Positions 50,972-59,987 of a stretch of DNA of 64,000 nt are shown piece after piece. How positions within the stretch are numbered: the stretch's first letter is position 1; every line of letters begins with the position of its first letter. Where the stretch lies: the NCBI RefSeq assembly GCF_000212355.1, contig NC_015496.1, positions 2,512,001 through 2,576,000 of the forward strand. Reading direction: 5' to 3'. Source of the DNA: Dokdonia sp. 4H-3-7-5. Lineage in GTDB: Bacteria > Bacteroidota > Bacteroidia > Flavobacteriales > Flavobacteriaceae. Made by a program: the position numbers and the translations under genes. The notes under the pieces were generated by a model, which ran no database searches, was not told the origin of the DNA, and saw only the letters and a list, made by a program, of their open reading frames with translations.

Positions 50972-51319
50972 CTATAAATATTGATAAGCCCAATAAATTA
51001 ATCCTAATTGTAATGGTAAACGCATCCATAATGCCCAAACGGGAAATTTACCCTTGAGTTTCTCATTACTTAGCATATCGATATGTACTGTAAAAAACAC
51101 AATGAGCATGGCAATAATTCCCCATGTCGCTATAACTCTGGTCTCTTCAAAGAGTAATCCTACGCCTCCAGCAACTTCTGCCACGCCACTCCAAAAAACC
51201 ATTGCTTTCTTTTTAGGAATATATGCAGGCATAATAGCTCCATATACTCGAGGTTTTATAAAATGCATGACACCCGCAAGGGTATACATAATAGACATAA
51301 CGTAAAAATGCCAAGGCAT
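50972..51319 (-). CDS. DoxX-family membrane protein
   Basis: 115 residues with four helices: FYVMSIMYTLAGVMHFI, GVAEVAGGVGLLF, VIATWGIIAMLIVFFTVHI and WMRLPLQLGLIYWAY. The family is typical of small quinone-linked or stress-related membrane proteins. The stop codon abuts the AlkB start without a gap, so a shared damage-response role is possible but unproven. Confidence 0.85.
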   Translation of the reverse strand: MPWHFYVMSIMYTLAGVMHFIKPRVYGAIMPAYIPKKKAMVFWSGVAEVAGGVGLLFEETRVIATWGIIAMLIVFFTVHIDMLSNEKLKGKFPVWALWMRLPLQLGLIYWAYQYL

Positions 51320-51383
51320 AAGCTGTAAATTAGGGTGTTTTATAAAGGTACAACTGTGAGTTGAAAAATAAGAAAGATGTTTC

Positions 51384-52241
51384 TTAAAACTCTGCGTTGT
51401 ATTTTCTGCTACCTGCTACAACACCTTCATTAGTTACCTGCAAATGCTTAGGTAATTTATTGTCTCTGGGTAAGACCGCGAGGTAACGATCAGAGTTACT
51501 AGTAAATACGTTTTTATACATAGGTTTCCTATTGAGGTCTAGCATAATTACTAACTCATGGATAAATTCTTTATGATGTATAAGATCTGTACTTCCTAAG
51601 TGAAAAATACCAGATAGTTTTCTATTAATAATATAGTGTACCTGCTGGCAGAGTTTAGTATCTGTGGTAGTATTCATTACCAAATGCGGAAACACTTCTA
51701 TGGCATCTCCTAGTAATAATTGGTTTTTGAGCTCTTCAATTCTAGGAGAACCCACACCAAAAACCATAGGCAGTCTCACAATCGCATATTGTGATTCTGG
51801 TAGATGACGCATTAAGAGCGTCTCTATTCTAATTTTTAGTTTACCATAGATACTTTCTGAGAGTGTCTTGTCATTCTCATAACTAGGGTAATTTGTAAAA
51901 GCATCAAAAACATTTGCACTAGAGATAAATACAATACGACAGCCAGATTCTTGAGCATAAGCGATCATAGATTCATGAGCCTCTAGCTGGTCGCCAAAAG
52001 GACCTCTGAGTGCCGTTATAATTACAGATGGCTTTATCTTGAGTAGCACTTCATACACATCATCTTCTACAAGATCAAATCGCACATAGTGCTGGTTATC
52101 ACTGTATATCTTGCCAGAGTGATAAGTGCCATAGGTATTGTAGTACCTATACAATTCCTTGTACAAAGCACCTCCTAGAAAGCCACTAGCGCCTAGTATT
52201 AAAACTTTATCTTTTGATTTTTTAAATGCGATAACTACAAT
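51384..52241 (-). CDS. RmlD-like NAD(P)-dependent SDR protein with no canonical start
   Basis: The first canonical in-frame start (TTG at 52166) lies after the cofactor motif. Upstream the same frame encodes D-K-V-L-I-L-G-A-S-G-F-L-G-G-A-L, the Rossmann GxxGxxG of extended SDRs, and stays open to a stop at 52245-52247. No ATG, GTG or TTG occurs there; ATT at 52241 is the first candidate. The body has VFISSANVFDAF, SIYGKLKIRIE (YxxxK) and VRLPMVFGVGSPR, as in dTDP-4-dehydrorhamnose reductase-like proteins. The substrate is unknown. Confidence 0.7.
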   Translation of the reverse strand: MVVIAFKKSKDKVLILGASGFLGGALYKELYRYYNTYGTYHSGKIYSDNQHYVRFDLVEDDVYEVLLKIKPSVIITALRGPFGDQLEAHESMIAYAQESGCRIVFISSANVFDAFTNYPSYENDKTLSESIYGKLKIRIETLLMRHLPESQYAIVRLPMVFGVGSPRIEELKNQLLLGDAIEVFPHLVMNTTTDTKLCQQVHYIINRKLSGIFHLGSTDLIHHKEFIHELVIMLDLNRKPMYKNVFTSNSDRYLAVLPRDNKLPKHLQVTNEGVVAGSRKYNAEF

Positions 52242-52256
52242 TTTTTAAATAAAAAA

Positions 52257-52294
52257 CTCCCGAATTCCAAAAGTTAGTCCTTTGGAATTCGGGA
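52257..52294 (-). terminator. Terminator of gcvT
   Basis: CTCCCGAATTCCAAA and TTTGGAATTCGGGAG form a perfect 15-bp stem just past the gcvT stop codon, separating it from the SDR gene behind it. Confidence 0.88.
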
Positions 52295-52310
52295 GTAGCT
52301 TTTCGGTTTA

Positions 52311-53402
52311 TTATCCTTTGTAAAAAGGTGTCTTTACAACGGTTGCAGGTACAAGATTCTTACGTATTTGTATGAAAATTTTTGAGTCCGCTTTCGCGAA
52401 AGCGGTATCTACATACCCCATACCTATTCCTTTGTTTACAGATGGCCCCATCGTACCAGATGTTACATTACCTATTTTGTTATTATCTCCATCAACAATA
52501 TCATATCCCTGACGAGGAATTCCTCTCTCTGTAAGTTCAAAACCTACAAGTTTTTGTCTAAGTCCTTGCTCTTTCTGTGCTTTTAAGTGATCACTGTGCA
52601 CAAAATCCTTAGTGAATTTTGTTACCCATCCTAAACCTGCTTCAAGCGGAGAAGTAGTGTCATTTATATCATTACCATAGAGACAATATCCCATTTCTAA
52701 ACGTAGTGTATCACGAGCAGCAAGACCTATAGGTTTGATGTTCCAGTCTGCACCAGCTTTAAACACATTTTCCCATAATTGTGCAGCATCTTCATTTTTA
52801 CAGTAAATCTCAAAACCACCACTACCAGTATATCCTGTAGCACTAATAATTACATTCTCAATACCTGCAAAAGGTGCCACCTCAAAGGTGTAAAATTTAA
52901 TACTTGCAAGATCTACTTCTGTAAGCGATTGCATAGCTTCAATGGCCTTAGGCCCTTGTATAGCGAGAAGTGAGTGACCATCAGAGATATTACGCAGCTC
53001 TGCATCAAAACTTTTTAGTGTATTTTGAGTTTCTAGCCATGCCCAGTCCTTATCTATATTACTGGCATTTACCACAAGCATATATTGATCTTCCTTAATA
53101 CGGTACACAATAAGATCATCTACAATTCCTCCTGTATCATTAGGAAAACAGTTATACTGCGCTCCACCAACGTTTATTTTAGAAACATCGTTAGAACATA
53201 CCCATTGTAGTAATGACAAGGCATTTTCTCCAGATACAAGAAATTCACCCATATGTGATACGTCAAATACACCTACACCGTTTCTAACGACTTCGTGCTC
53301 GACATTTACACCTTCATAAGATACTGGCATGTTATATCCAGCAAATGGGACCATTTTTGCTCCTAGCGATTCATGTACTTCAGTTAAGGCTGTATTTTTC
53401 AT
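52311..53402 (-). CDS. gcvT: Glycine cleavage system aminomethyltransferase (T protein)
   Basis: 363 residues. Transfers the methylene group from the H protein to tetrahydrofolate. Family marks are [37 protein letters not shown] at the start, [16 protein letters not shown] with the catalytic-region Glu, [20 protein letters not shown], and [21 protein letters not shown] full 18-bp palindrome copy is read in frame as A-F-A-K-A near the C-terminus (52388-52405). Confidence 0.96.
   Translation of the reverse strand: MKNTALTEVHESLGAKMVPFAGYNMPVSYEGVNVEHEVVRNGVGVFDVSHMGEFLVSGENALSLLQWVCSNDVSKINVGGAQYNCFPNDTGGIVDDLIVYRIKEDQYMLVVNASNIDKDWAWLETQNTLKSFDAELRNISDGHSLLAIQGPKAIEAMQSLTEVDLASIKFYTFEVAPFAGIENVIISATGYTGSGGFEIYCKNEDAAQLWENVFKAGADWNIKPIGLAARDTLRLEMGYCLYGNDINDTTSPLEAGLGWVTKFTKDFVHSDHLKAQKEQGLRQKLVGFELTERGIPRQGYDIVDGDNNKIGNVTSGTMGPSVNKGIGMGYVDTAFAKADSKIFIQIRKNLVPATVVKTPFYKG
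52388..52405. repeat. Palindrome copy inside gcvT
   Basis: CCGCTTTCGCGAAAGCGG, in frame as T-A-F-A-K-A-D. Confidence 0.88.
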
Positions 53403-53559
53403 TTTTATTATAGTTCTTTTGGTTACACAAATGTATGAAAAGGTGGCAGTTTGCGAGGTAAATAAAAAGTAAATTATCGATGTAATACCTCAATAAACGA
53501 CGTCTGTGGCAATATGGGCATTAAGCATATATAGCATCTTCTGTTATTTAATTAATAAT

Positions 53560-53567
53560 TAAATTTG
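53560..53567 (+). promoter_or_regulatory. -7 box of the gene at 53585
   Basis: TAAATTTG matches TAnnTTTG, 18 bp before the start codon. Confidence 0.5.
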
Positions 53568-53584
53568 ATGGTTATGCTACAGTA

Positions 53585-55111
53585 ATGATTATGAGAAATA
53601 TAACCGTTCTTTTTTTACTTGTCTTGATACCAGTTCTTGCGTGGTCACAAGAAGGAGTTATATGGGAGAAAAGACTTGATACTTACCCTGTAGATAGAAC
53701 AACAGAGGCTCAATTAACTACAGACGGTGGTTACATTATAGGTGGGCATACTAATAAAAAAACCACATTAGATCAGTATGCAACTGCAGAGACCGATGTC
53801 TGGATGGTCAAGCTAGATGGAGAAGGCGCTGTAGACTGGGAGAGACTCGTAGCTTCAAGAAATAAAGCCGTTCTTAAAAGAATTTTTCAATCGGCAGAAG
53901 AGGCTAGGCTTATTAGATCCACAGTAATAAACGCAGATAGTATAGCATCCATAAATACAGACGAATTTGCTATTTCTCAAAATCCTGAACCACCACAAAA
54001 GATTCAATCTAGAATGGTGCGTTCAAGTAGATCAAGTTATAAAACGCTAGAAGATAGCTACAGTGACCCTACATTTTTAGAACAAGAAGTTACAGAGATT
54101 AAAATCACAGCATCTCAAGATGACTTGTGGAGACTACATCTTGACCCAGCTTTACAGATGAATTGGAATAAAAATAAGCTTGCTGGTACAGAGCGTAAAT
54201 TGCGTAGTGTTACCATCTCGGCAGCCGGAAGTACACTAGCTGCAGGATATACGACCAAAGCTATAACTGACGACGCTACTACCTTAGGTGATAAAGATTT
54301 TTATGTAGCAAGTTACGGGAAGACAGGAAATCTAGAATGGTCTACCACTATAGGTGGAGCAAAAGACGATCAGATTGTTAAAACCATTGCCACTCAAGAT
54401 GGAGGTTTTATACTGGGTGGTATCTCTGAGTCTGGAATAGGTGGAACAAAAACAACTAAAAATTTAGGAGGAACAGACTGGTGGGTTGTTAAGATAGATA
54501 GTCATGGTAATATATTGTGGCAGCGTAGTTTTGGAAATTTTACAGATGATAAGCTTACCTCCCTACAGGAGCTAGATAATGGCGATATTCTACTAGGAGG
54601 TACAAAAGCAATTATAGCAAAAAATCAATACCGAACTACTCAAAATGGCGGAGTTACCGAAGACTTTTCTATCATTAAAATTAATAAAGTAGGTATCGTA
54701 AGATGGGAGCTAGAACTGGGTGGCTCTGGTAAAGAATATCTCACAAGTGCTTTACAAAAAGAAAATAACGAAGTAATCATCTCAGGGATGAGCTATGCCG
54801 ACTTAGACAGTGGTGATGGACAAGAAGAGGAGGTAAGTGATATCTGGGTGATTAATTATGGAATTAAGAACCTCGAATCTTTTGATGAAATTTTAAAGAA
54901 ACGATTTGGAAAAAAGCGTACAGTGTTTAGATCAAATGCTGCAAAACGTTTCAACCGACTTGAATACTATGATGAGCAAGGTAATCTTCTAGATACAAGA
55001 TATACCTATAAAATTAAGCGTCTTGCCCTTAAACACGCAGAGATCGTAAAGGGCACAAAATACATACGAGTACTCTCTGGGAATACAGCAGCCATTGTAG
55101 ATTGGGATTAA
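53585..55111 (+). CDS. Secreted protein with beta-propeller-like repeats
   Basis: 508 residues with a signal peptide ending W-S-Q. Repeats of the form DGGYIIGG..DVWMVKLDGEGAVDWER, DGGFILGG..DWWVVKIDSHGNILWQRSFG and NGDILLGG..DFSIIKINKVGIVRWELELG recur at ~50-90 residue spacing, as in secreted beta-propeller proteins of Bacteroidota. The C-terminus (ALKHAEIVKGTKYIRVLSGNTAAIVDWD) is not a standard sorting domain. Function is unknown. Confidence 0.75.
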   Translation: MIMRNITVLFLLVLIPVLAWSQEGVIWEKRLDTYPVDRTTEAQLTTDGGYIIGGHTNKKTTLDQYATAETDVWMVKLDGEGAVDWERLVASRNKAVLKRIFQSAEEARLIRSTVINADSIASINTDEFAISQNPEPPQKIQSRMVRSSRSSYKTLEDSYSDPTFLEQEVTEIKITASQDDLWRLHLDPALQMNWNKNKLAGTERKLRSVTISAAGSTLAAGYTTKAITDDATTLGDKDFYVASYGKTGNLEWSTTIGGAKDDQIVKTIATQDGGFILGGISESGIGGTKTTKNLGGTDWWVVKIDSHGNILWQRSFGNFTDDKLTSLQELDNGDILLGGTKAIIAKNQYRTTQNGGVTEDFSIIKINKVGIVRWELELGGSGKEYLTSALQKENNEVIISGMSYADLDSGDGQEEEVSDIWVINYGIKNLESFDEILKKRFGKKRTVFRSNAAKRFNRLEYYDEQGNLLDTRYTYKIKRLALKHAEIVKGTKYIRVLSGNTAAIVDWD

Positions 55112-55266
55112 TAACCTAGTCCGCTTATGATTTTATAAGACGTTTGCATGACTGTCGTGAGAACGCTTCAATATTGATGCTATTGGCTATAATTATTTTA
55201 AAAGATAGTGTTCTTCTTTAATTGATATTAGATTATTAATGCTTCCTGAAAAGAATTCTGGACGAT

Positions 55267-55279
55267 TTTCGCGAAAGCG
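55267..55279. repeat. Palindrome copy behind thrC
   Basis: TTTCGCGAAAGCG, ending 3 bp before the thrC stop codon. Confidence 0.75.
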
Positions 55280-55281
55280 AA

Positions 55282-56583
55282 CTATTCCAACAAATACGTC
55301 TTTAACTCTTCATAATGCTTCACGGGGATGGTATCCATCTTTTTATTCATTAACTCTTTGATTTGTTCGGGGAGATCAATGTTACCTACTACAGGCGTAA
55401 CTGCTGGTAAAAACTTTACGGGATGTGCGGTTTCTAAAAAGACTCCATAAGCTTCTGGATGATCTTTTAAATAGGCCTTGACTCCTAAGTATCCCACGGC
55501 GCCGTGAGGATCTGCTATGTAATTATGATTTTCATGCAAATCGAGCATCGCACCACGTGTTGCATTATCACAATAGGAGTATGATGAAAACTTTTGAGAC
55601 AATAACTGTCTGTCGTTTTCAAATAACTGTAGTACTCTAATAAAATTGCTAGGGTCACTTACATCCATGGCATTACTTATCGTTGCAACCGTTGCCGTAG
55701 GAGTATACTTTCCACTTTGCATAAACCTAGGAATCGTAGTATTACTATTTACCGCTGCTACAAATTGGTGCACCGGCATTCCCATCATATGCGCTACCAT
55801 ACCGGCACATATATTACCAAAGTTCCCGCTAGGAACAGAAAACACGAGGGAATCTGCTTTTCCTTGCTTTTTTAATTCTTTATAAGCAAATAAATAATAC
55901 AATGACTGCGGAAGCCATCTTGCGACATTAATACTATTTGCAGAGGTGAGTTGTTTTGTACTTGTAATTTCTTGATCTATAAATGCCTTCTTCACCATTG
56001 CCTGGCAATCATCAAAAGTACCATCAACTTCAAGTGCGGTGATATTTTCTCCTAAGGTGGTGAGCTGTCGCTCTTGCACATCAGATACTTTACCAGAAGG
56101 GTAGAGGATTACCACTTTTATACCTGGCACTTTATAAAAACCTCTAGCAACAGCTCCACCGGTGTCACCGCTGGTAGCTACTAGTACGGTAACTTCTTCT
56201 TGTTGATTACGTTCTTTTAAGAAGTGACCTAGACATCGCGCCATAAAGCGAGCTCCTACATCTTTAAAGGCCATAGTAGGTCCATGAAAAAGTTCTAGCG
56301 TTGCCACATTATCTTCTATAGGAACTAGCGGGAAATCAAAAGAAAGTACATCTGCTACAATTTCTGTAAGCGTAGCCTCGTCCATACTATCACCTACAAA
56401 AGGTTTCATAACTTCTACAGCGATCTCTTCTTTAGATAAATGCTCAAGATGTTCCCAAAAGGTAGCAGGAAGTACTGGGATGTTTTCAGGAAAGTAAAGT
56501 CCTTTATCTGGAGCAATTCCTCGTATTACTGCTTCATCAAAAGTGACCGTTTGCGCTTGCTTATTAAGGCTGTAGTATTTCAT
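55282..56583 (-). CDS. thrC: Threonine synthase
   Basis: 433 residues; converts O-phosphohomoserine to threonine with PLP. The PLP lysine is in LFHGPTMAFKDVGARFMARCL, the phosphate loop is in VLVATSGDTGGAVARGFYKV, and VFSVPSGNFGNICAGMVAHMMGMPV is a further family signature. Length and motifs fit the E. coli-type branch. No thrA or thrB gene adjoins it here. Confidence 0.96.
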   Translation of the reverse strand: MKYYSLNKQAQTVTFDEAVIRGIAPDKGLYFPENIPVLPATFWEHLEHLSKEEIAVEVMKPFVGDSMDEATLTEIVADVLSFDFPLVPIEDNVATLELFHGPTMAFKDVGARFMARCLGHFLKERNQQEEVTVLVATSGDTGGAVARGFYKVPGIKVVILYPSGKVSDVQERQLTTLGENITALEVDGTFDDCQAMVKKAFIDQEITSTKQLTSANSINVARWLPQSLYYLFAYKELKKQGKADSLVFSVPSGNFGNICAGMVAHMMGMPVHQFVAAVNSNTTIPRFMQSGKYTPTATVATISNAMDVSDPSNFIRVLQLFENDRQLLSQKFSSYSYCDNATRGAMLDLHENHNYIADPHGAVGYLGVKAYLKDHPEAYGVFLETAHPVKFLPAVTPVVGNIDLPEQIKELMNKKMDTIPVKHYEELKTYLLE

Positions 56584-56737
56584 ATATAGATAACTAGCTA
56601 ACTAACATTATGCATTTTGTTTGTAAAGTAAATCTAATAGATTTTAATCAGAAATAGGACTAAATAGCACTAAGATGCAGTATGCTGATAGTAATAGATT
56701 AGGGTTTTTGGTTTTGATAATCAGTAAGTTGTGGTAA

Positions 56738-56775
56738 AAATAAAACGCCATTCATTTAGAATGGCGTTTGTTTAT
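56738..56775 (-). terminator. Terminator of the DUF6503 gene
   Basis: AAAACGCCATTC and GAATGGCGTTT pair around ATTTA, placed past the leftward stop at 56796. Confidence 0.8.
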
Positions 56776-56795
56776 ATTTTGTATAAGATGATTAT

Positions 56796-57584
56796 CTACT
56801 CTACAAGTACTCCACCTTCAGGCTTTGAAAAAGTAGCAATATCTAGTTTAGTCGCAGTTGCTGTAGGATTTGTAAAATTCATAGCATTTCTCATTTCTGT
56901 AGGCTTGCCATCTACTACCTTGTACCATTGTAGTTCGCTAGGTAACTTAAGACCATTTACATTTTGCCATGTTGCATATTTAATAAAGCTGTAACGTTCA
57001 CTTGGTCCATCACTACCTGCTGTCACTGTATACGCTAGCCATGCCATTTCATTCGTAGTAGGATCATTATATAGGATGTAATTATCATCAGGACTATCCC
57101 CTACGTCGCTACCAAAGCTAATTTTAGTCCCAGGGTAGCTTACACCATCCATTTCTAAAGCAGGAACCTCTGAGTATGTGATTCCTTCATCACTTAGTAC
57201 AAATGGCATTGCATAAAAATAAAACATCAAATTATGATAAAAACGAGCTCTCTCTGGTTGGAAAGCGATGGTATCTTGTTTTAACCATAAGTCTTTACCA
57301 TCATATCCTAGTACAAAATCTTTAGTCTCAATACGTATTTTACGAGATTTAAGATCAACCGTGTGTATTTCGTTTATGTCTCCTTTAGGTAAGGTAAAAC
57401 ATAAGTTATTCATGTTATTCCAAGTGTCAATACCTCCGTGCGCTTCAAAAACTTTAGAAATTTGATCTGGGTACACTCTTGATGGAGTTTCTACGACAGC
57501 AACTTCTTCGGTGTTTACGGTTGGTTCATTTTTACAACTTGCAAAAGCAATAAGTCCAGCAAGCAATAGGATAGATTTGTTCAT
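56796..57584 (-). CDS. DUF6503-like lipoprotein
   Basis: 262 residues with a lipobox (LLLAGLIAFASC). The mature part has KVFEAHGGIDTWNNMNNLCFTLP, FVLGYDGKDLWLKQD, NLMFYFYAMPFVLSDEGI and ISFGSDVGDSPDDNYILYNDPTTNEMAWLAYTVT, a LolA-like beta layout seen in the DUF6503 family. It is probably attached to an outer-membrane leaflet. Function is unknown. Confidence 0.8.
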   Translation of the reverse strand: MNKSILLLAGLIAFASCKNEPTVNTEEVAVVETPSRVYPDQISKVFEAHGGIDTWNNMNNLCFTLPKGDINEIHTVDLKSRKIRIETKDFVLGYDGKDLWLKQDTIAFQPERARFYHNLMFYFYAMPFVLSDEGITYSEVPALEMDGVSYPGTKISFGSDVGDSPDDNYILYNDPTTNEMAWLAYTVTAGSDGPSERYSFIKYATWQNVNGLKLPSELQWYKVVDGKPTEMRNAMNFTNPTATATKLDIATFSKPEGGVLVE

Positions 57585-57647
57585 AATATATTAATTGGTT
57601 AGAATTTGTAAGGTAGTCGTATGGAATTTATAGTCTTACAAAACTCG

Positions 57648-57848
57648 TCAATCATTTTCAGATAAAGAGAAAAATTCATTTACCGGTTTTTCAAATAACT
57701 CAGAAAGTTTTAGAGCAAGTACCGTAGAGGGAACATAGCGATTTTTTTCTATCGAATTAATGGTTTGCCTTGAGACACCTATTTTTTTGGCAAGATCATC
57801 TTGAGTGAGGTTAAGAATGGCACGTTCTACTTTAAGTGTATTATTCAT
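57648..57848 (-). CDS. Small XRE-family regulator
   Basis: 66 residues from the ATG at 57848: LKVERAILNLTQDDLAKKIGVSRQTINSIEKNRYVPSTVLALKLSELFEKPVNEFFSL, a stand-alone helix-turn-helix like those linked to small membrane proteins. It overlaps the upstream membrane-protein gene by 8 bp. The longer frame to 57920 belongs to the neighbour gene's other frame. Confidence 0.9.
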   Translation of the reverse strand: MNNTLKVERAILNLTQDDLAKKIGVSRQTINSIEKNRYVPSTVLALKLSELFEKPVNEFFSLSEND

Positions 57849-58302
57849 CTGCACCACTTTTAAATAAATGAAAAAATAGAATCTGACAGAACAACAACAC
57901 CCATAATACAAAGAAGTCATTCACAGGCTTGAGAGATGAGCCACCATTTATTAAAGCATCTGCTCCTAGATTTATAAAAGGCATCACAAGCGTTTGTAGC
58001 ACGCCTACAATAAAAGCAATCATATAATAAGACCTCATACGTATACTTCTTATAAACTCATCTTCTATAGGTTCTTTTGATAGCGATACTACAAGAAGAC
58101 CTATGAGCATTGTATATTTTACAATAACAATAATGGTAGACTTTAGGGAATCATCTGTTACGATAATACTTGTTGCAATTAGAGAGACAAAAGAAGCAAT
58201 AAACAAAACCCAGCCTATTCTTTTGAATTTATGTGGTAATTGAAATTTACTAAGCTTCTCAAGGCTCTTGCGCTCGCAGGCAATTATTTTTTTAAAATTC
58301 AT
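57841..58302 (-). CDS. Four-helix membrane protein paired with the XRE gene
   Basis: 153 residues: a basic start (FKKIIACERKSLEKLSKFQLPHKFKRIG) and four helices (WVLFIASFVSLIATSIIV, VKYTMLIGLLVVSLS, SYYMIAFIVGVLQTLVMPFI and FFVLWVLLFCQILFFHLF). Membrane protein plus small XRE regulator is a common pair in Firmicutes and Bacteroidota. Its role is unknown. Confidence 0.8.
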   Translation of the reverse strand: MNFKKIIACERKSLEKLSKFQLPHKFKRIGWVLFIASFVSLIATSIIVTDDSLKSTIIVIVKYTMLIGLLVVSLSKEPIEDEFIRSIRMRSYYMIAFIVGVLQTLVMPFINLGADALINGGSSLKPVNDFFVLWVLLFCQILFFHLFKSGADE

Positions 58303-58435
58303 AATAATAACGTTTAAGTGAAAACAACCTAGCTTTACTTTATGGAAAGTTAATTTGTTATAATGTCAAATATACTTTACATTATTGAAAGCGGAACTAT
58401 TTTCTTCTAGTTTTTCTCTAATCTTCAGAATATTC

Positions 58436-58443
58436 TACATTTG
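58436..58443 (+). promoter_or_regulatory. -7 box of the RNA methyltransferase gene
   Basis: TACATTTG lies only 4 bp before the ATG at 58448, so the mRNA would be nearly leaderless. Confidence 0.45.
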
Positions 58444-58447
58444 TGCT

Positions 58448-59233
58448 ATGTCAAAATATATTTCTAGTATCCAGAATCCAGCTGTAAAAAGGCTGTTACA
58501 ACTTCAAGATAAGTCACGCGCACGTAAGAAGGAGGGTGGTTTTATTATAGAAGGTGTGAGGGAGATAGAACTTGCTATTGCCGCAGGATACGAGATTACA
58601 GAGGTTTATTTTAATGAAGCTGTAATTTCAGAAGATGAGGTTGCTGGGATGGTAAATGGCACAGCGATGATGACAAGTTTATCTACCGAGGTATACCAGA
58701 AAGTTGCTTATAGAGCAGGAACGGAGGGAATTATCGCTTTCGCGAAAGCGGAAACTAAAACCTTACAAGAGTTGGCGCTACCTGAAAATCCGCTACTATT
58801 AATTGCCGAAGCACCAGAGAAACCAGGAAATATAGGCGCACTACTAAGAACAGCAGACGCAGCTGGGGTAGATGCAGTAATTATCGCAAATCCCAAAACA
58901 GATTTATACAATCCTAATATCATACGATCAAGCGTGGGCTGTGTGTTTACCACACAAATTGCAACAGGAACAACTGCTGAGGTGATTTCATTTTTACAAG
59001 AAAAAGGAATAGCGGTTTACAGTGCTATTTTACAAGAGGCGGTAGATTATGCAGCACAAGATTATACAACGCCTACAGCAATAGTGGTAGGAACAGAAGC
59101 TACAGGGTTATCTCAAGAATGGCGCACTGTAGGTACAAATATTAAAATCCCGATGAGAGGTAAAATAGACTCTATGAATGTCTCAGTTGCTGCGGGAATC
59201 TTAGTTTTTGAAGCACGGAGGCAACGCGGATAG
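58448..59233 (+). CDS. TrmH/SpoU-family RNA methyltransferase
   Basis: 261 residues. An N-terminal substrate-binding domain (SIQNPAVKRLLQLQDKSRARKKEGGFIIEGVREIELAI) precedes the knotted SPOUT domain with EAPEKPGNIGALLRTADAAGVDAVI, NPNIIRSSVGCVF, VVGTEATGLSQEW and IPMRGKIDSMNVSVAAGILVFE. It methylates a 2'-O position in rRNA or tRNA; the target base is unknown. A palindrome copy is read in frame as A-F-A-K-A-E (58735-58750). Confidence 0.93.
   Translation: MSKYISSIQNPAVKRLLQLQDKSRARKKEGGFIIEGVREIELAIAAGYEITEVYFNEAVISEDEVAGMVNGTAMMTSLSTEVYQKVAYRAGTEGIIAFAKAETKTLQELALPENPLLLIAEAPEKPGNIGALLRTADAAGVDAVIIANPKTDLYNPNIIRSSVGCVFTTQIATGTTAEVISFLQEKGIAVYSAILQEAVDYAAQDYTTPTAIVVGTEATGLSQEWRTVGTNIKIPMRGKIDSMNVSVAAGILVFEARRQRG
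58735..58750. repeat. Palindrome copy inside the RNA methyltransferase gene
   Basis: CGCTTTCGCGAAAGCG, a perfect 16-bp palindrome in frame as A-F-A-K-A. Confidence 0.88.
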
Positions 59234-59259
59234 AATGTGTGTAAAGAAGAAAAAGACGC

Positions 59260-59985
59260 TTAATCAATAAGGGCAATTTTCATATATACATTTGCAACTG
59301 GCCACTCGCTGCCGTCCACTTTTAACTTATTAATTTCATCCACAACATCCATTCCCTTAGTCACTCTGCCAAAAACAGTGTGATCCCCATCAAGGTGATG
59401 CGCTCCACGTTCTGGTTGCACAATAAAAAACTCAAAAGGAGCAGTCGCATTACTCACATTTTGCTCGGTATACTTAGCCGATGAAAATGCTCCTCGCGTG
59501 TGCGTATGGCTAGGATTTGCTTCATTTGGTATTAAATAACTCCCAAAACTCGCTCTGTTGCGCGCAGTGCCTTGCGTATCATTATTACCTCCTTGTACCA
59601 CAAAATTAGGTGACACTCGGTGGAACTGCGTCGTATTAAAATAGCCGTTTTTTACGAGCATGATAAAGTTTGCTCTGTGTAGCGGAGTATCTGTAAAAAG
59701 CTCCACTTCTATTTCTCCAAAACGGGTGGTAATCTTAACCTTAGTCTCAGGATTCTCTTCTCCATAAGCCGTAAGAAAATCAATGACCATTTCTTGACCA
59801 GAAATTGTAGGCTCTTTTATAGTACCCATTACCAGTGATGGATCTACTTTTTTGATGTCTTTTTGTTGTAGTGCTAGCGTGTCTTTTTTTGCCACTTCTT
59901 CCTTTACAGAATTAGGTGCAGATTTCTTATCTTGACAACTTGTGCTCGCTAGCAGCGCTATAATAATCCAGAGATACGTACGCAT
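59260..59985 (-). CDS. Cyclophilin-type peptidyl-prolyl isomerase, lipoprotein
   Basis: 241 residues from the ATG at 59985, giving a lipobox (IIIALLASTSC). The cyclophilin core begins ETKVKITTRFGEIEVELFTDTPLHRANFIMLVKNGYFNTTQFHRVSPNFVVQGGNNDTQG and ends with the family-typical HLDGDHTVFGRVTKGMDVVDEI. The catalytic-site Arg is in FHRV. It would act on proteins in the periplasm. Its start codon is separated from that of the divergent Nudix gene by only 2 bp. Confidence 0.92.
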   Translation of the reverse strand: MRTYLWIIIALLASTSCQDKKSAPNSVKEEVAKKDTLALQQKDIKKVDPSLVMGTIKEPTISGQEMVIDFLTAYGEENPETKVKITTRFGEIEVELFTDTPLHRANFIMLVKNGYFNTTQFHRVSPNFVVQGGNNDTQGTARNRASFGSYLIPNEANPSHTHTRGAFSSAKYTEQNVSNATAPFEFFIVQPERGAHHLDGDHTVFGRVTKGMDVVDEINKLKVDGSEWPVANVYMKIALID

Positions 59986-59987
59986 AA

